From the NCBI RefSeq assembly GCF_005771525.1, contig NZ_VAVZ01000028.1, positions 1 through 49,165 of the forward strand: a DNA stretch of 49,165 nucleotides. The letters run 5' to 3'. The notes beneath the pieces are model-generated. The model had not been told where the DNA came from. It ran no database searches and worked only from the letters and a program-made list of their open reading frames with translations. Shown one piece after another: positions 1 to 8,642 of this stretch. How positions within the stretch are numbered: the first letter of the stretch is position 1; each line of letters starts with the position of its first letter. The position numbers and the translations under genes were made by a program. This stretch comes from Nesterenkonia salmonea. GTDB lineage: Bacteria > Actinomycetota > Actinomycetes > Actinomycetales > Micrococcaceae.

Positions 1-841
1 CTGCGACGACCAGGCCACAGGGGTCTCTCACCCCCATCCGCACACACAGCGCCTCATGGCGCACGGCAACGACGTGGAAGGGATCCATCACCGCTACGGC
101 GTCGGGGAGCTCTTCGTTGGTGGCGGTCTTAAACCCGGAGAAACCGTCCATGGCCACCACCTCAATGCCTTCTCGGAAGCCCTGGGTCTGGGCGTCCAAC
201 CAGGTCTTGAACACCGCCTTGGACCGACCCGGGACCATGTCCAGCAGCCGGGCAGGCCCGATCCCGGCGCGGACCGGGGTCAGGTCGATGACCACCGTGA
301 CGTAGTGCGACCCCTTGCCGGTGTGGCGCCAGCAGTGCTCATCAACCCCGATGACTTTCACCCCGTCGAACCGGGTGGGGTCCTCAATCAACAGCTGCCG
401 GCCGGCGGTGAGCACCGCGTCGTTGACGGTGTGCCACGAAGCCGCCAGTGCGGCGGCAACCCGAGCGATAGACATCCTGTCGATGACCACTGATTTCAGC
501 GCCCACAGCACCGCATGCCTGCTCAGCTTCGCCCGCGGGGCCGCAGCCTGGGATGTATCTTGCCGCCAGACCCTGGCACAGTCAGCACACCGATACCGGC
601 GGACCCGGACCCAGAGGGCGGTGGGCCGCCACCCCAGTGGTAGGTGCGCCAACTTCCGTATCACTGTGCCTCTGGGCACGCCTTGGCCGCCGCAGCCCCG
701 GCACCACGGATCATCCTCAGCGACTCGGCATTCCAGGATCGCCCGGTCACGACGGATCAGCTGGCCGGTAACGACGAGCCCGAGCGCATCGAGCAGGCAG
801 AAACTGTTGAGGTCAGGACAGGTGAAAGTAGGCTTGAGCAC
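1..841 (-). CDS. ISL3-family transposase (partial, C-terminus beyond the window, possibly damaged)
   Basis: The minus strand is open from a GTG at 841 to the left edge, about 280 codons without a stop. The N-terminal part has the ISL3 zinc-finger-like cysteines (WCRGCGG and later RCADC), followed by a helix-turn-helix region and then the DDE core: VIGVDEHCWRHTGKG with the first Asp, TVVIDLTPVRAG, GPARLLDMVPGRSK, VVAMDGFSGFKTAT and VMDPFHVV. This is the expected order and spacing for the family. After FHVV (about position 76) the frame no longer resembles the family, while a DPLY-like RPLWPGRR appears in another frame near the edge. An internal deletion or frameshift close to the window edge is therefore possible, and activity is doubtful. 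The enzyme would catalyse cut-and-paste transposition of its own element. Confidence 0.8.
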   Translation of the reverse strand, partial: MLKPTFTCPDLNSFCLLDALGLVVTGQLIRRDRAILECRVAEDDPWCRGCGGQGVPRGTVIRKLAHLPLGWRPTALWVRVRRYRCADCARVWRQDTSQAAAPRAKLSRHAVLWALKSVVIDRMSIARVAAALAASWHTVNDAVLTAGRQLLIEDPTRFDGVKVIGVDEHCWRHTGKGSHYVTVVIDLTPVRAGIGPARLLDMVPGRSKAVFKTWLDAQTQGFREGIEVVAMDGFSGFKTATNEELPDAVAVMDPFHVVAVRHEALCVRMGVRDPCGLVVA

Positions 842-963
842 GTCGAGGTCTTTCGAGTGGAAGGCGTAGGAACCTCCATCATCGGAAGGCCTCGACTCTT
901 ATCCAGCCACCGCCACGCCGCTGCTCCCCGTCCCTGCCTCTACACCCTCAAATACGAAGAGCC
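1..963 (-). mobile_element. ISL3-family insertion sequence, partial at left window edge
   Basis: The region contains an ISL3-type transposase reading leftward. Its right boundary is best placed at 963: read on the minus strand from 963 inward the sequence begins GGCTCTTCGTATTTGAGGG, which resembles the terminal inverted repeats of ISL3/IS1207-like elements as I remember them. Directly outside is ATTTAACT (964-971), a candidate 8-bp target duplication. The other end lies outside the window, so neither the inverted repeat nor the duplication can be confirmed. The insertion interrupts the DUF3644 gene read from 1714. Confidence 0.7.
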
Positions 964-1714
964 ATTTAACTAGCTTGACCTGCACTGTGAGCCCTTCCCC
1001 GGAGATATCGGACGCAACCGTAGCTAGTTTGGGAAAGGTCTGCTCTCTAGGGCTGCCTTGCCTCACCGCTTTCTCAACCCGCCGTACATCCGCTTGCCGG
1101 ACCTCTCCAGCGTCGGCGTCATTATGTGCTTCCATGGCAAGCAAAGCGCGGATCCTTGCCTGCGCTTCCCCTCTTCCTCGCTTGTTAGGTCCGAGCAGCT
1201 GTGCGACACGCTCGTATTCTCTATCAATGAGTAACTGAACGTCCTGGGGTGGTTCAGCGCTAATCGGGAGCACTCTGGCTGGAACATGGTCTGCCATTGG
1301 TTCAGAAAAGACGCGGGACAACAGCTCTTCGAACAACGTAACCGCTGCGCGAACATGCAAGTAGAGTAGTGCCTCATCAAGCACCAGATACCAATGCTGA
1401 GCAGCGTCACGCCAAGCGTCTATAACACGTAGCGTGCCGGCTTCCTCGTCAGTCAGCTTGATTCCCTCGGTCTCCTGCGCCTTACGAACCGAAAACTCAA
1501 AAGTGATAGATCTTTCTGACCGCTTATCAAAGACCGGAACCTTATTCTTATCCAATGCAGCCTTCAGGAGCATCTCAAAGCTGTGTTGAAGATGGAGAAG
1601 GACAGTTGTGACGCGCCCATCGTCGTCGAGAGCGTTGAAAGCCGTGATGGTCGTACGAAGAGAGGCCACAGCTTTGCGCTTGAGCTCTCGAACGTTGACG
1701 GACTCTCTCGGCAT
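899..1714 (-). CDS. DUF3644-like protein, C-terminally truncated by an ISL3 insertion
   Basis: The start is ATG 1714, preceded by a good GAGGGAG ribosome-binding site; a GTG at 1741 is possible but has none. The N-terminal half carries LLHLQHSFEMLLKAAL, VFDKRSERSITFE and an acidic stretch followed by DEALLYLHVRAAVTLFEELL. I recognise these as the pattern of DUF3644 proteins, which are of unknown molecular function and often found in accessory regions. Native sequence ends after VQVKLVK at 964. The last 20 or so residues (WLFVFEG onward) are encoded by the end of the ISL3 element, and a stop comes by chance at 899-901. The family's remaining C-terminal part is therefore missing. The gene is probably non-functional or altered. 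Its family assignment is from memory and fairly secure; its role in defence is only inferred from the neighbours. Confidence 0.65.
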   Translation of the reverse strand: MPRESVNVRELKRKAVASLRTTITAFNALDDDGRVTTVLLHLQHSFEMLLKAALDKNKVPVFDKRSERSITFEFSVRKAQETEGIKLTDEEAGTLRVIDAWRDAAQHWYLVLDEALLYLHVRAAVTLFEELLSRVFSEPMADHVPARVLPISAEPPQDVQLLIDREYERVAQLLGPNKRGRGEAQARIRALLAMEAHNDADAGEVRQADVRRVEKAVRQGSPREQTFPKLATVASDISGEGLTVQVKLVKWLFVFEGVEAGTGSSGVAVAG

Positions 1715-1779
1715 GGTATCTCCCTCAGCTTGGCTCGGCACCGCCTCAGAGGTGGCACCATTACTTAGGATCCCATCCC

Positions 1780-4700
1780 GTGCTTGTGCACCTGAGCACC
1801 ATGACGGTGTCGATGCGGGTGATGTCCGCCGGCGATGGGTATAAGTACCTGCTGCGGACGGTGGCGGCGGGGGATGGGGACCGGTCGTTGTCTACGCCGT
1901 TGACCCGGTATTACGCCGAGGAAGGTACTCCGCCGGGGCGGTGGCTGGGTGCCGGAGTCCGCGGGTTCGGTGAGGGCCGGATCGCGGAAGGTGACCAGGT
2001 CTCCGAAGCCCAACTCCAGTTGTTGGTGGGCATGGGCCGTGACCCTGTCACTGGTGAGGCGTTGGGGAAGGCGTATCCGCAGTACAAGACCGCCAGTGAA
2101 CGGATCGAGTCCCGCATCGCAGGGTTGGACCCGGGTCTGGGTCCGGCTGCCAAGGCTGAGGCGGTGGCGCAGATCGAGGCGGAAGAAGCCTCCCACGGTA
2201 GCCGGCGTGCGGTGGCGGGGTTCGATTTCACGTTCTCGGTGCCCAAGTCAGCCTCGGTGTTGTGGGCGGTTGCTGATGCCGGGACTCAGGCGTTGATCGC
2301 TCAGGCTCATCATGCTGCGGTTGCAGAGGTGGTTGCATTCATGGAGTCCGAGGTTGCAGCCACCCGCACGGGGGCAACCGCCGGTGATGGGGCGGTTGCA
2401 CAGGTCGATGTCGCCGGGCTGATCGCTACCGGCTATGACCATTACGACTCCCGGGCCGGTGACCCGCACCTGCATACCCATGTGGTGATCTCCAATAAGG
2501 TCCAGACGGTGTTGGATGGGAAGTGGCGTTCCCTGGACGGAAGACCTCTGCATGCCTCAGTGGTCGCGTTATCGGAGATGCATGAGGCGATCTTCGCCGA
2601 CCATCTCACGCGGATGCTCGGGGTGGGGTGGGAGCCCCGAGAGATGGGCCGGGACCGCAACCCCTCCTGGGCCATCACCAGCGTCCCCGAAGACCTCGTG
2701 GCGGAGTTTTCAACCAGGAGCAGGCATATCGACGCTGAGACCGACCGGCTGATCGAGAACTACGTCGCCGAGCACGGTCGCAGACCTGCTCCGGCGACGA
2801 TCATGAAGCTGCGCGCCCAAGCCACCCTGACCACGCGACCAGACAAACAGGTCCGTTCCCTGGCCGAACTGACTGATCAATGGCGTACCCGGGCGAGCAG
2901 TGTGTTGGGTGAGGACGCCACCGCCTGGGCCTCCAGAACCGCCCATCAGAACCCGGCACCGGTGCTGTTGCGGGCTGACGATGTGCCCCTGGAAGCGGTC
3001 AGCCAGCTGGGCGAATCTGTGGTGGCGGGGGTCGGTGAGAAGCGTTCGACCTGGCGGCGCTGGAACCTCTACGCCGAAGCCTCCCGACAGACGATGGGAC
3101 TACGGTTTGCCAGCACCGAAGACCGCCACGCCATCCTGGGCATGATCACCGACGCCGCCGAGAACGCCTCCCTGCGTCTCACCCCGCCCGAGCTGGCAGT
3201 CTCGCCCGTGGTGTTCCGCCGAGACGACGGCACCAGCGTGTTCCGACCGAAACACTCGACCGTCTTCTCTTCCGAAGACCTCCTAGCCGCAGAAGACCGA
3301 CTCCTGGAACGGGCACGCACCCTCACCGGCCCGACAGTGGATATGGCCACGGTGGAGAAGATCACCAGCGCTCCTGATCGTCGGGGGCGTCGGCTCGGTC
3401 CAGACCAGGCAGACGCCCTGGCGCGGGTGGCGGTCTCCGGGAGGGTGCTGGATGTGCTGGTCGGTCCTGCCGGGGCAGGTAAGACCACTGCCCTGGGTGC
3501 CCTCCGCCGGGCGTGGGAGACCGCGCACGGCAAAGACTCCGTCATCGGTTTGGCACCCTCAGCCGTAGCAGCCCAGGTGCTGGCCGAGGACCTGGGGATC
3601 GCTACCGAAAACACAGCGAAGTGGTGGGACAACCACACCCGTCACGGTGAGTCCTTCCAGGCCGGGCAGCTGGTGATCATCGACGAGGCCTCCCTGGCCG
3701 GAACACTGACTCTGGACCGGATCACAGCCCACGCCGCAGAGACTGGGGCGAAGGTGCTGCTGGTTGGGGACTACGGGCAGCTGCAATCCGTGGATGCTGG
3801 TGGGGCGTTGTCCCTGCTGGTCAACGACCGCGACGACACTCCTGAGCTGGTCGATGTCCACCGATTCACCCACCAGTGGGAGAAGACCGCTTCCCTTGCG
3901 CTACGGCACGGGCGCACTGAGGTGATTGATACCTACCTGGACCACGACCGGATCAGCGAAGGCGAAGCTGAGACGATGGCCGACGCCGCTTACACGGCCT
4001 GGCGTACCGACCGGCAAGCGGGCAAGTCCTCGGTGCTGGTCGGTGAGACCCGGGAGCAGGTGGCGGTGCTCAACGCCCGTGCCCGAGCCGACCTCATCCT
4101 CGATGGCACCCTGAGACCCGGCCGTGAGGTCGAGCTGAACGACGGTACTCAGGCCGGTGTCGGGGACACGGTGATCACCCGGCGCAACGACCGCCGGCTC
4201 CGCACCGGCAGAGACTGGGTCCGCAACGGAGACACCTGGAAGATCACCGACATCCGCCACGACGGCTCCATCACCGTCCGCAAACACGGCCGCAGATTCG
4301 GTGGCGCAATCGTGTTGCCTGCCTCCTACGTCGCTGAACACCTGGACCTGGGGTACGCGGTCACAGCGCATAGGGCGCAAGGACTGACCACCGATACCTC
4401 TCATGTGCTCGTGGAGCCGACCACGACCCGGGAGAACTTCTATGTCGCCATGACCCGCGGACGTGAGGCCAACCGTGCCTACGTCGTCCTTGATCAGGCT
4501 GACGAGCACTCTGAGCCCCATCCCGGGGCGAACCTTGACGCGACCGCCAGGTCGGTGCTCTACGGGGTGCTCCAACACTCCGGTGCCGAGCTGTCTGCGC
4601 ATGAGACGATCACCGCCGAGCAGGAGACCTGGGGGTCGATCGCTCAGTTGGCGGCGGAGTACGAGACCATCGCCGCAGCAGCCCAACACGACCGATGGGC

Positions 4701-5352
4701 CACCCTCATCCGTACCAGCGGCCTCACCGACGAACAAGCCGAGGAAGCCATCACCTCCGAGGCCTTCGGCCCACTCACCGCAGAGCTGCGCCGCGCTGAA
4801 GCCAACCACCACAACCCCGACACCTTGCTCCCACGACTCGTCGCCGCCAAGGGTTTGGAGGACGCAGACGATGTTGCTGCGGTCCTGCACCACCGGATAG
4901 CCCGGGCCACCGCACGTCCGGCAGGCTCAGGCCGCACCCGCAAACCACCCCGCCTGATCGCCGGGCTGATCCCAGCCGCTGAGGGGCCGATAGACCAGCA
5001 GATGCGGCAGGCGTTGGAGGAACGCCGCGACATCATCGAAACCCGCGCCACCACCATCCTCGACACCGCCCTCCAAGACGCCGAGCCATGGGTCAAACAG
5101 CTCGGTGACCCGCCTTCGGACGAGAGGTGCCAGCGGCAGTGGCATCGAGTCGCCCGCACCGTGGCTGCCTACCGCGACCGCTACCAGATCACCAGCACCC
5201 ACCCCCTGGGCGCCGAACCAGAGACCGCCACACAGAAGATCGACCACGCCCGAGCCCGCACCGCACTCCACCAAGCCCAACAACTGACCAGCCCCGCCCA
5301 GGAGCCCCGACAGCAGACTGTGGACCGCTCAGCAGTAGGCCGCAGCCTCTGA
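1780..5352 (+). CDS. MobF-family relaxase/helicase (TrwC/TraI-like)
   Basis: This 1190-aa protein would nick the origin of transfer, covalently hold the transferred strand and unwind DNA during conjugation. The N-terminal relaxase part has the active-site tyrosines near the start (GDGYKYLLR, Y21 and Y23 counting from GTG 1780) and the metal-binding HUH motif PHLHTH (H230, H232, H234). The C-terminal RecD-like helicase has Walker A GPAGAGKT (562-569), Walker B IIDEAS (D635, E636) and a late motif GYAVTAHRAQGLTTD. The first eight residues are uncertain because an ATG at 1801 gives the more usual MTVSMRVMSAG start and neither has a clear ribosome-binding site. Downstream are a small membrane protein and a resolvase-like gene in the same direction. 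No coupling protein or type IV secretion gene is in the window, so the element is either mobilizable or its transfer genes lie to the left. Confidence 0.93.
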   Translation: MLVHLSTMTVSMRVMSAGDGYKYLLRTVAAGDGDRSLSTPLTRYYAEEGTPPGRWLGAGVRGFGEGRIAEGDQVSEAQLQLLVGMGRDPVTGEALGKAYPQYKTASERIESRIAGLDPGLGPAAKAEAVAQIEAEEASHGSRRAVAGFDFTFSVPKSASVLWAVADAGTQALIAQAHHAAVAEVVAFMESEVAATRTGATAGDGAVAQVDVAGLIATGYDHYDSRAGDPHLHTHVVISNKVQTVLDGKWRSLDGRPLHASVVALSEMHEAIFADHLTRMLGVGWEPREMGRDRNPSWAITSVPEDLVAEFSTRSRHIDAETDRLIENYVAEHGRRPAPATIMKLRAQATLTTRPDKQVRSLAELTDQWRTRASSVLGEDATAWASRTAHQNPAPVLLRADDVPLEAVSQLGESVVAGVGEKRSTWRRWNLYAEASRQTMGLRFASTEDRHAILGMITDAAENASLRLTPPELAVSPVVFRRDDGTSVFRPKHSTVFSSEDLLAAEDRLLERARTLTGPTVDMATVEKITSAPDRRGRRLGPDQADALARVAVSGRVLDVLVGPAGAGKTTALGALRRAWETAHGKDSVIGLAPSAVAAQVLAEDLGIATENTAKWWDNHTRHGESFQAGQLVIIDEASLAGTLTLDRITAHAAETGAKVLLVGDYGQLQSVDAGGALSLLVNDRDDTPELVDVHRFTHQWEKTASLALRHGRTEVIDTYLDHDRISEGEAETMADAAYTAWRTDRQAGKSSVLVGETREQVAVLNARARADLILDGTLRPGREVELNDGTQAGVGDTVITRRNDRRLRTGRDWVRNGDTWKITDIRHDGSITVRKHGRRFGGAIVLPASYVAEHLDLGYAVTAHRAQGLTTDTSHVLVEPTTTRENFYVAMTRGREANRAYVVLDQADEHSEPHPGANLDATARSVLYGVLQHSGAELSAHETITAEQETWGSIAQLAAEYETIAAAAQHDRWATLIRTSGLTDEQAEEAITSEAFGPLTAELRRAEANHHNPDTLLPRLVAAKGLEDADDVAAVLHHRIARATARPAGSGRTRKPPRLIAGLIPAAEGPIDQQMRQALEERRDIIETRATTILDTALQDAEPWVKQLGDPPSDERCQRQWHRVARTVAAYRDRYQITSTHPLGAEPETATQKIDHARARTALHQAQQLTSPAQEPRQQTVDRSAVGRSL

Positions 5353-5542
5353 ACCCCGAACTAACGGGTGAGGCGGTGCTGGCGCAGTAGCCCTTCACGG
5401 TGTCACTAGCCCGGCGTAAACTAAACCATGAGGCGGATTTCTCCTTCATAACGCGCCCTTCGTGGCAGACCCTCGGGTCACTCTCTAACGCACCGTCTCA
5501 CCGCTACTGGCAAGCCGTGCGTACGAGAGGAAAGGTCCCACC

Positions 5543-5920
5543 ATGATCCGCCTGATCTGGAACGCCAGCGTTCACATCCGCTACTTCATACGGCGCTACA
5601 TGCCCACCAACATCGCCCTCGACGCCATCCGCACCCGCCGCGGCCTCAAATGGGGCCTCCCCGCAATGCTGCTGACCCTGCCCTACCTCTACGCAGCCAG
5701 CTTCTGCCTCCAACTCATCGAGACCGGAGCCCCCGGCTGGCTGCACCTGATCGTGCTGGTCTGCATCTGGAACGCCATGAAGTTCTTCTGGATCGGACCC
5801 ATCAGCCTGGTCCTGCTGATCCGAGAGCGCATCCGCGAAGCCACCGCAGCCCGTCGCATCGAAGCTGCGCCGACAGGCTCTGCGGAGCAGCCTGGCCAAC
5901 TGGCTGGCGCCCACGCATGA
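5543..5920 (+). CDS. Small membrane protein of the relaxase module
   Basis: A 125-aa protein with an AGAGGAAAG ribosome-binding site 7-8 bases before ATG 5543. The N-terminus is basic (VHIRYFIRRYMPTN, DAIRTRRGLKWG). It is followed by two hydrophobic stretches, roughly residues 37-58 (LPAMLLTLPYLYAASFCLQL) and 66-92 (LHLIVLVCIWNAMKFFWIG), then a charged arginine-rich tail. It overlaps the next gene by 4 bases (ATGA), so the two are translationally coupled. Similar small proteins sit beside MobF relaxases in actinobacterial plasmids and islands and are sometimes labelled 'sulfate permease' in databases, a label nothing in the sequence supports. A role in the mobility module is inferred from position only. 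Confidence 0.75.
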   Translation: MIRLIWNASVHIRYFIRRYMPTNIALDAIRTRRGLKWGLPAMLLTLPYLYAASFCLQLIETGAPGWLHLIVLVCIWNAMKFFWIGPISLVLLIRERIREATAARRIEAAPTGSAEQPGQLAGAHA

Positions 5921-6282
5921 GGGCGTTCATCTATACCCGCAACGCCAGCCCCAGCTCCGAAGAACGTGACTGGCAGTATGAACAGTGCAAGACCGCCGCC
6001 GAAGAACACCACTACGAAGTGATCGGCACAGCACACGACAACGGGCACGAACGCTCAGGACTGGCCACACTCATCGAGCAGCTCCGCACCCGTGACATCG
6101 ACATCGTCTTCACCACCGACCACGCGACTCTCGGCCCCACCATCAGTGCCCTCGCCGCGATGGTGGACGAGATACACCGCAACGGCGCTCAGCTACTCAC
6201 CTGCGCTGAACCTCCCTTGCCAGCCAGCGTTACCAAGATGCTCGTGAAGTTTGCGCAGGGACATCTGGATACTCCCCACTGA
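5917..6282 (+). CDS. Resolvase-domain-like protein lacking serine-recombinase catalytic residues
   Basis: A 121-aa protein starting at ATG 5917, which overlaps the previous stop. Its whole length has the layout of a serine-recombinase N-terminal domain: MRAFIYTR at the start, a helix with YEQCKTAAEE, a strand leading to a GLATLIEQL helix, DIDIVFTTD, then LAAMVDEI and a final strand. Aligned on gamma-delta resolvase the conserved Arg8 is kept, but the nucleophile position 10 is Ala (Ser11 is next to it). The arginines of the DRLGR motif are replaced (D68-H-A-T71-L-G-P74). There is no DNA-binding C-terminal domain. It is unlikely to be an active recombinase; a structural or regulatory role in the relaxase module is possible. 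The fold assignment is inference from pattern. Confidence 0.65.
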   Translation: MRAFIYTRNASPSSEERDWQYEQCKTAAEEHHYEVIGTAHDNGHERSGLATLIEQLRTRDIDIVFTTDHATLGPTISALAAMVDEIHRNGAQLLTCAEPPLPASVTKMLVKFAQGHLDTPH

Positions 6283-6287
6283 GCAAG

Positions 6288-8633
6288 TTAGCCCAAGACC
6301 CTGGCACGGATCGGAATCTGCAGCTGTTGTGAGACTGTTTGGTACAGATCGGCTTCGACCAGATGCTGGTCTTCCAAACACACACATAGAGCATATCGTT
6401 GGCGCATGTACTCGGGGTCATCGCGTGCCCACGTCTGCGTCTTGTGCGTCACGACCACATAGAACGTGTCTGAGTCATCGACGAAAGTTTTCCTTCGACT
6501 CCAACTGCGGACCTGAAGCGTACTGCTCAGGAAAGAGTCGCTTCCGGGAGTGAGCTTAAGACGCTGCCGGCCAGTTATGAGCGGTTGAGGGTCACCGGGG
6601 TCCTGTTTGGCTAGCATTTCCCGCAGTGAATCTGCATCGATGTCACGAAAGATATCGACCTGCATAGTCCCAGCCAAGTACTCTCGACGTTGACGCCTCA
6701 CTGGCGGGTCAAACGAGAGCGACACCGTAATGCTCCGCTCTCCTGCATTCGTGCCTCGGCGGAATATTTCGGGCACCGGGAGCGGATGAATCTGGACGGT
6801 ATCCACCGGCATGTCACCGTCATATGTGAGAGTGACTCTGTTGGAATTACTGGACAGTGCTGCCTCACGATCAGGTCTACCGTAGCCGTAGACCCAGCTG
6901 ATTGGATGATCGCCCTCAGCGTTCGTGGCAGACTTCGGAAATTTCGCGCTCAATCCGAGTAGAGAGCGAATCAGATTCGCTGACGCATTTGGGTACGCAT
7001 CGGCAATGTCAGCTGCGACACGGGCGACTGCGGGGGCTGCGAAGCTAGTGCCGTTGACGGCAGATAATAGTCTTTGTCCATCGGCCCTGAAAGACGGGGT
7101 GACTATGCTTGCCCCAGGTTCGTTTGGAACGAAATGGCCGCTGTCGTTGACAACGGCGTTGCCTCCGTAGTCGACCACTTCAGGTTTGTTCAGCCGCCTC
7201 TTGTTCGTTCCCAGGCCGGGACCAGATCGGCTGAATGGGGACGCTTCGTCTGCCTCTGCCACGGCCCTCCAGCCGTACTGGTTTGGGCGTTCCGCTGATG
7301 CGCCACTCAGTGCTATGGACCCAACCGTAACCGCAAGCGCAGCTGGTGCAGGTTCAGAGAGTCGGTGCTCTTCGGAGAAAAAGTAGTGCGGCTTATCATC
7401 AATTACATGGTGACCAGAAGGTGTCTCCGCCTGAAAAGTTATAGGGGCATTACCGGTGGGAACCACTACTACGATATCCAGCTCTCTTACCAAATCATCG
7501 ATCACTTCAGTCAGCGCCCCGACGTGAAGATCGTTGAACGCTTCAGCATAGCCAAGAGATAGATTGAACACCCGCACGCCGTACTTGGAGTGAAGGTGTC
7601 GTATTCCGTCCTCAACAAGCTGATGAGGAAAGCCGAAGGTGGCGAAACGAGAAGTCTCTGGACGGCGCGGGTCAGGCTCCAGGACTCGTACAGACCGTAC
7701 AGCTCCGACAGCAGTTAGCGACTCGACGGCGCGGAGTTCAGCGTGGAGGTGTGGGTATAAGATCCGTCCAGCAACCTCTGTGCCATGTGTGCCCTGACGC
7801 TGCCACCCATAGGAGTCTGGCGCCAAATGCTCGTCTGAGAGTACGAGTCCTTTCAGTAGTGGGTGCTCCAGATGTGGAGAATCATCCAGGATTCCGACCA
7901 CACCCCCGCTCTTGGTCTCACGTTGGAGGCTCTGCGAATCTGCGCTCCACCAATCCCGGAAGTCCAGATACGGCACGGGCGGCGTGCGGATCGCTTCTAT
8001 TACGCTGACGTCCAGTAGGTCATTGAGTGTCTTTGACGAGACCGAAACACGCAAATAGCTTCTACGAGGTGTGATCGACCGCAAGAGAATGGAGTCGTCT
8101 GCCGAGAGCGCGACAACGTCTTCCACTGTCGTCGCTCGGATCTGAGCTTCCTGCATCCGCCCTGAAGGCCATATCGCTACATCGAAAGTGCGTTGCCCCT
8201 TGTACTCCAACCCGGTTTCGTCTATCCCCGGCCCCATCCGGTCCTCGGGACCGTAGGGCTCGATGTTCTCTATCAGATCGAAGAAAGACTTGAGATTTCC
8301 CGTCTTCGTATACTTCTCAAGATCAGTCGCGAGAGACGCTCCTTGATCTTCTGTCAGAACAAAATACGTGTAATCGACTGTCTCGCCTAGCACTTTCAGG
8401 CCTCGGTTCGAGAAAGTTTCTTTGGTTGGGCGAGACTGTGCTGATATCTTGAAAACCAGCCTCGGGTCTACGCCAGCGTCTAACCTACGAGGCTTCTGCA
8501 CCACCGTCGTGAGCTGTTGCTTGAGGTGGCCTCCGTGCGCTCCGGGTTGGCGAGTGGGTTTTTTGCCCCCTGCTTGACTAGTGCGCCTAGACGGAACCTG
8601 TTGGGGCGGAGGTAGTTGGAAGTGCTGTGGCAT
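6288..8633 (-). CDS. ietS: IetS-like subtilisin (S8) serine protease of a two-gene defence system
   Basis: A 781-aa protein with a complete S8 catalytic set: Asp in GILDDSP (D250), His in THGTEVAG (H283), the oxyanion Asn in VVPTGNAP (N395) and the nucleophile in NGTSFAAP (S530). There is no signal peptide, so it acts in the cytoplasm. About 240 residues precede the protease domain and about 200 follow it. It lies 9 bases downstream of an AAA ATPase gene in the same direction. This pairing matches the IetAS defence system (ATPase IetA plus protease IetS), first known from plasmid incompatibility and later shown to protect against phage. The ATPase is thought to control the protease; what triggers it is not evident here. 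It converges on the resolvase-like gene with 5 bases between the stops. Confidence 0.8.
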   Translation of the reverse strand: MPQHFQLPPPQQVPSRRTSQAGGKKPTRQPGAHGGHLKQQLTTVVQKPRRLDAGVDPRLVFKISAQSRPTKETFSNRGLKVLGETVDYTYFVLTEDQGASLATDLEKYTKTGNLKSFFDLIENIEPYGPEDRMGPGIDETGLEYKGQRTFDVAIWPSGRMQEAQIRATTVEDVVALSADDSILLRSITPRRSYLRVSVSSKTLNDLLDVSVIEAIRTPPVPYLDFRDWWSADSQSLQRETKSGGVVGILDDSPHLEHPLLKGLVLSDEHLAPDSYGWQRQGTHGTEVAGRILYPHLHAELRAVESLTAVGAVRSVRVLEPDPRRPETSRFATFGFPHQLVEDGIRHLHSKYGVRVFNLSLGYAEAFNDLHVGALTEVIDDLVRELDIVVVVPTGNAPITFQAETPSGHHVIDDKPHYFFSEEHRLSEPAPAALAVTVGSIALSGASAERPNQYGWRAVAEADEASPFSRSGPGLGTNKRRLNKPEVVDYGGNAVVNDSGHFVPNEPGASIVTPSFRADGQRLLSAVNGTSFAAPAVARVAADIADAYPNASANLIRSLLGLSAKFPKSATNAEGDHPISWVYGYGRPDREAALSSNSNRVTLTYDGDMPVDTVQIHPLPVPEIFRRGTNAGERSITVSLSFDPPVRRQRREYLAGTMQVDIFRDIDADSLREMLAKQDPGDPQPLITGRQRLKLTPGSDSFLSSTLQVRSWSRRKTFVDDSDTFYVVVTHKTQTWARDDPEYMRQRYALCVCLEDQHLVEADLYQTVSQQLQIPIRARVLG

Positions 8634-8642
8634 AGACCACCC

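Noticed and set aside
3901-4893. A 330-codon open frame antisense to the relaxase.
   Set aside because: It mirrors the codon pattern of the relaxase gene and has no family features; long antisense frames are common in GC-rich DNA.
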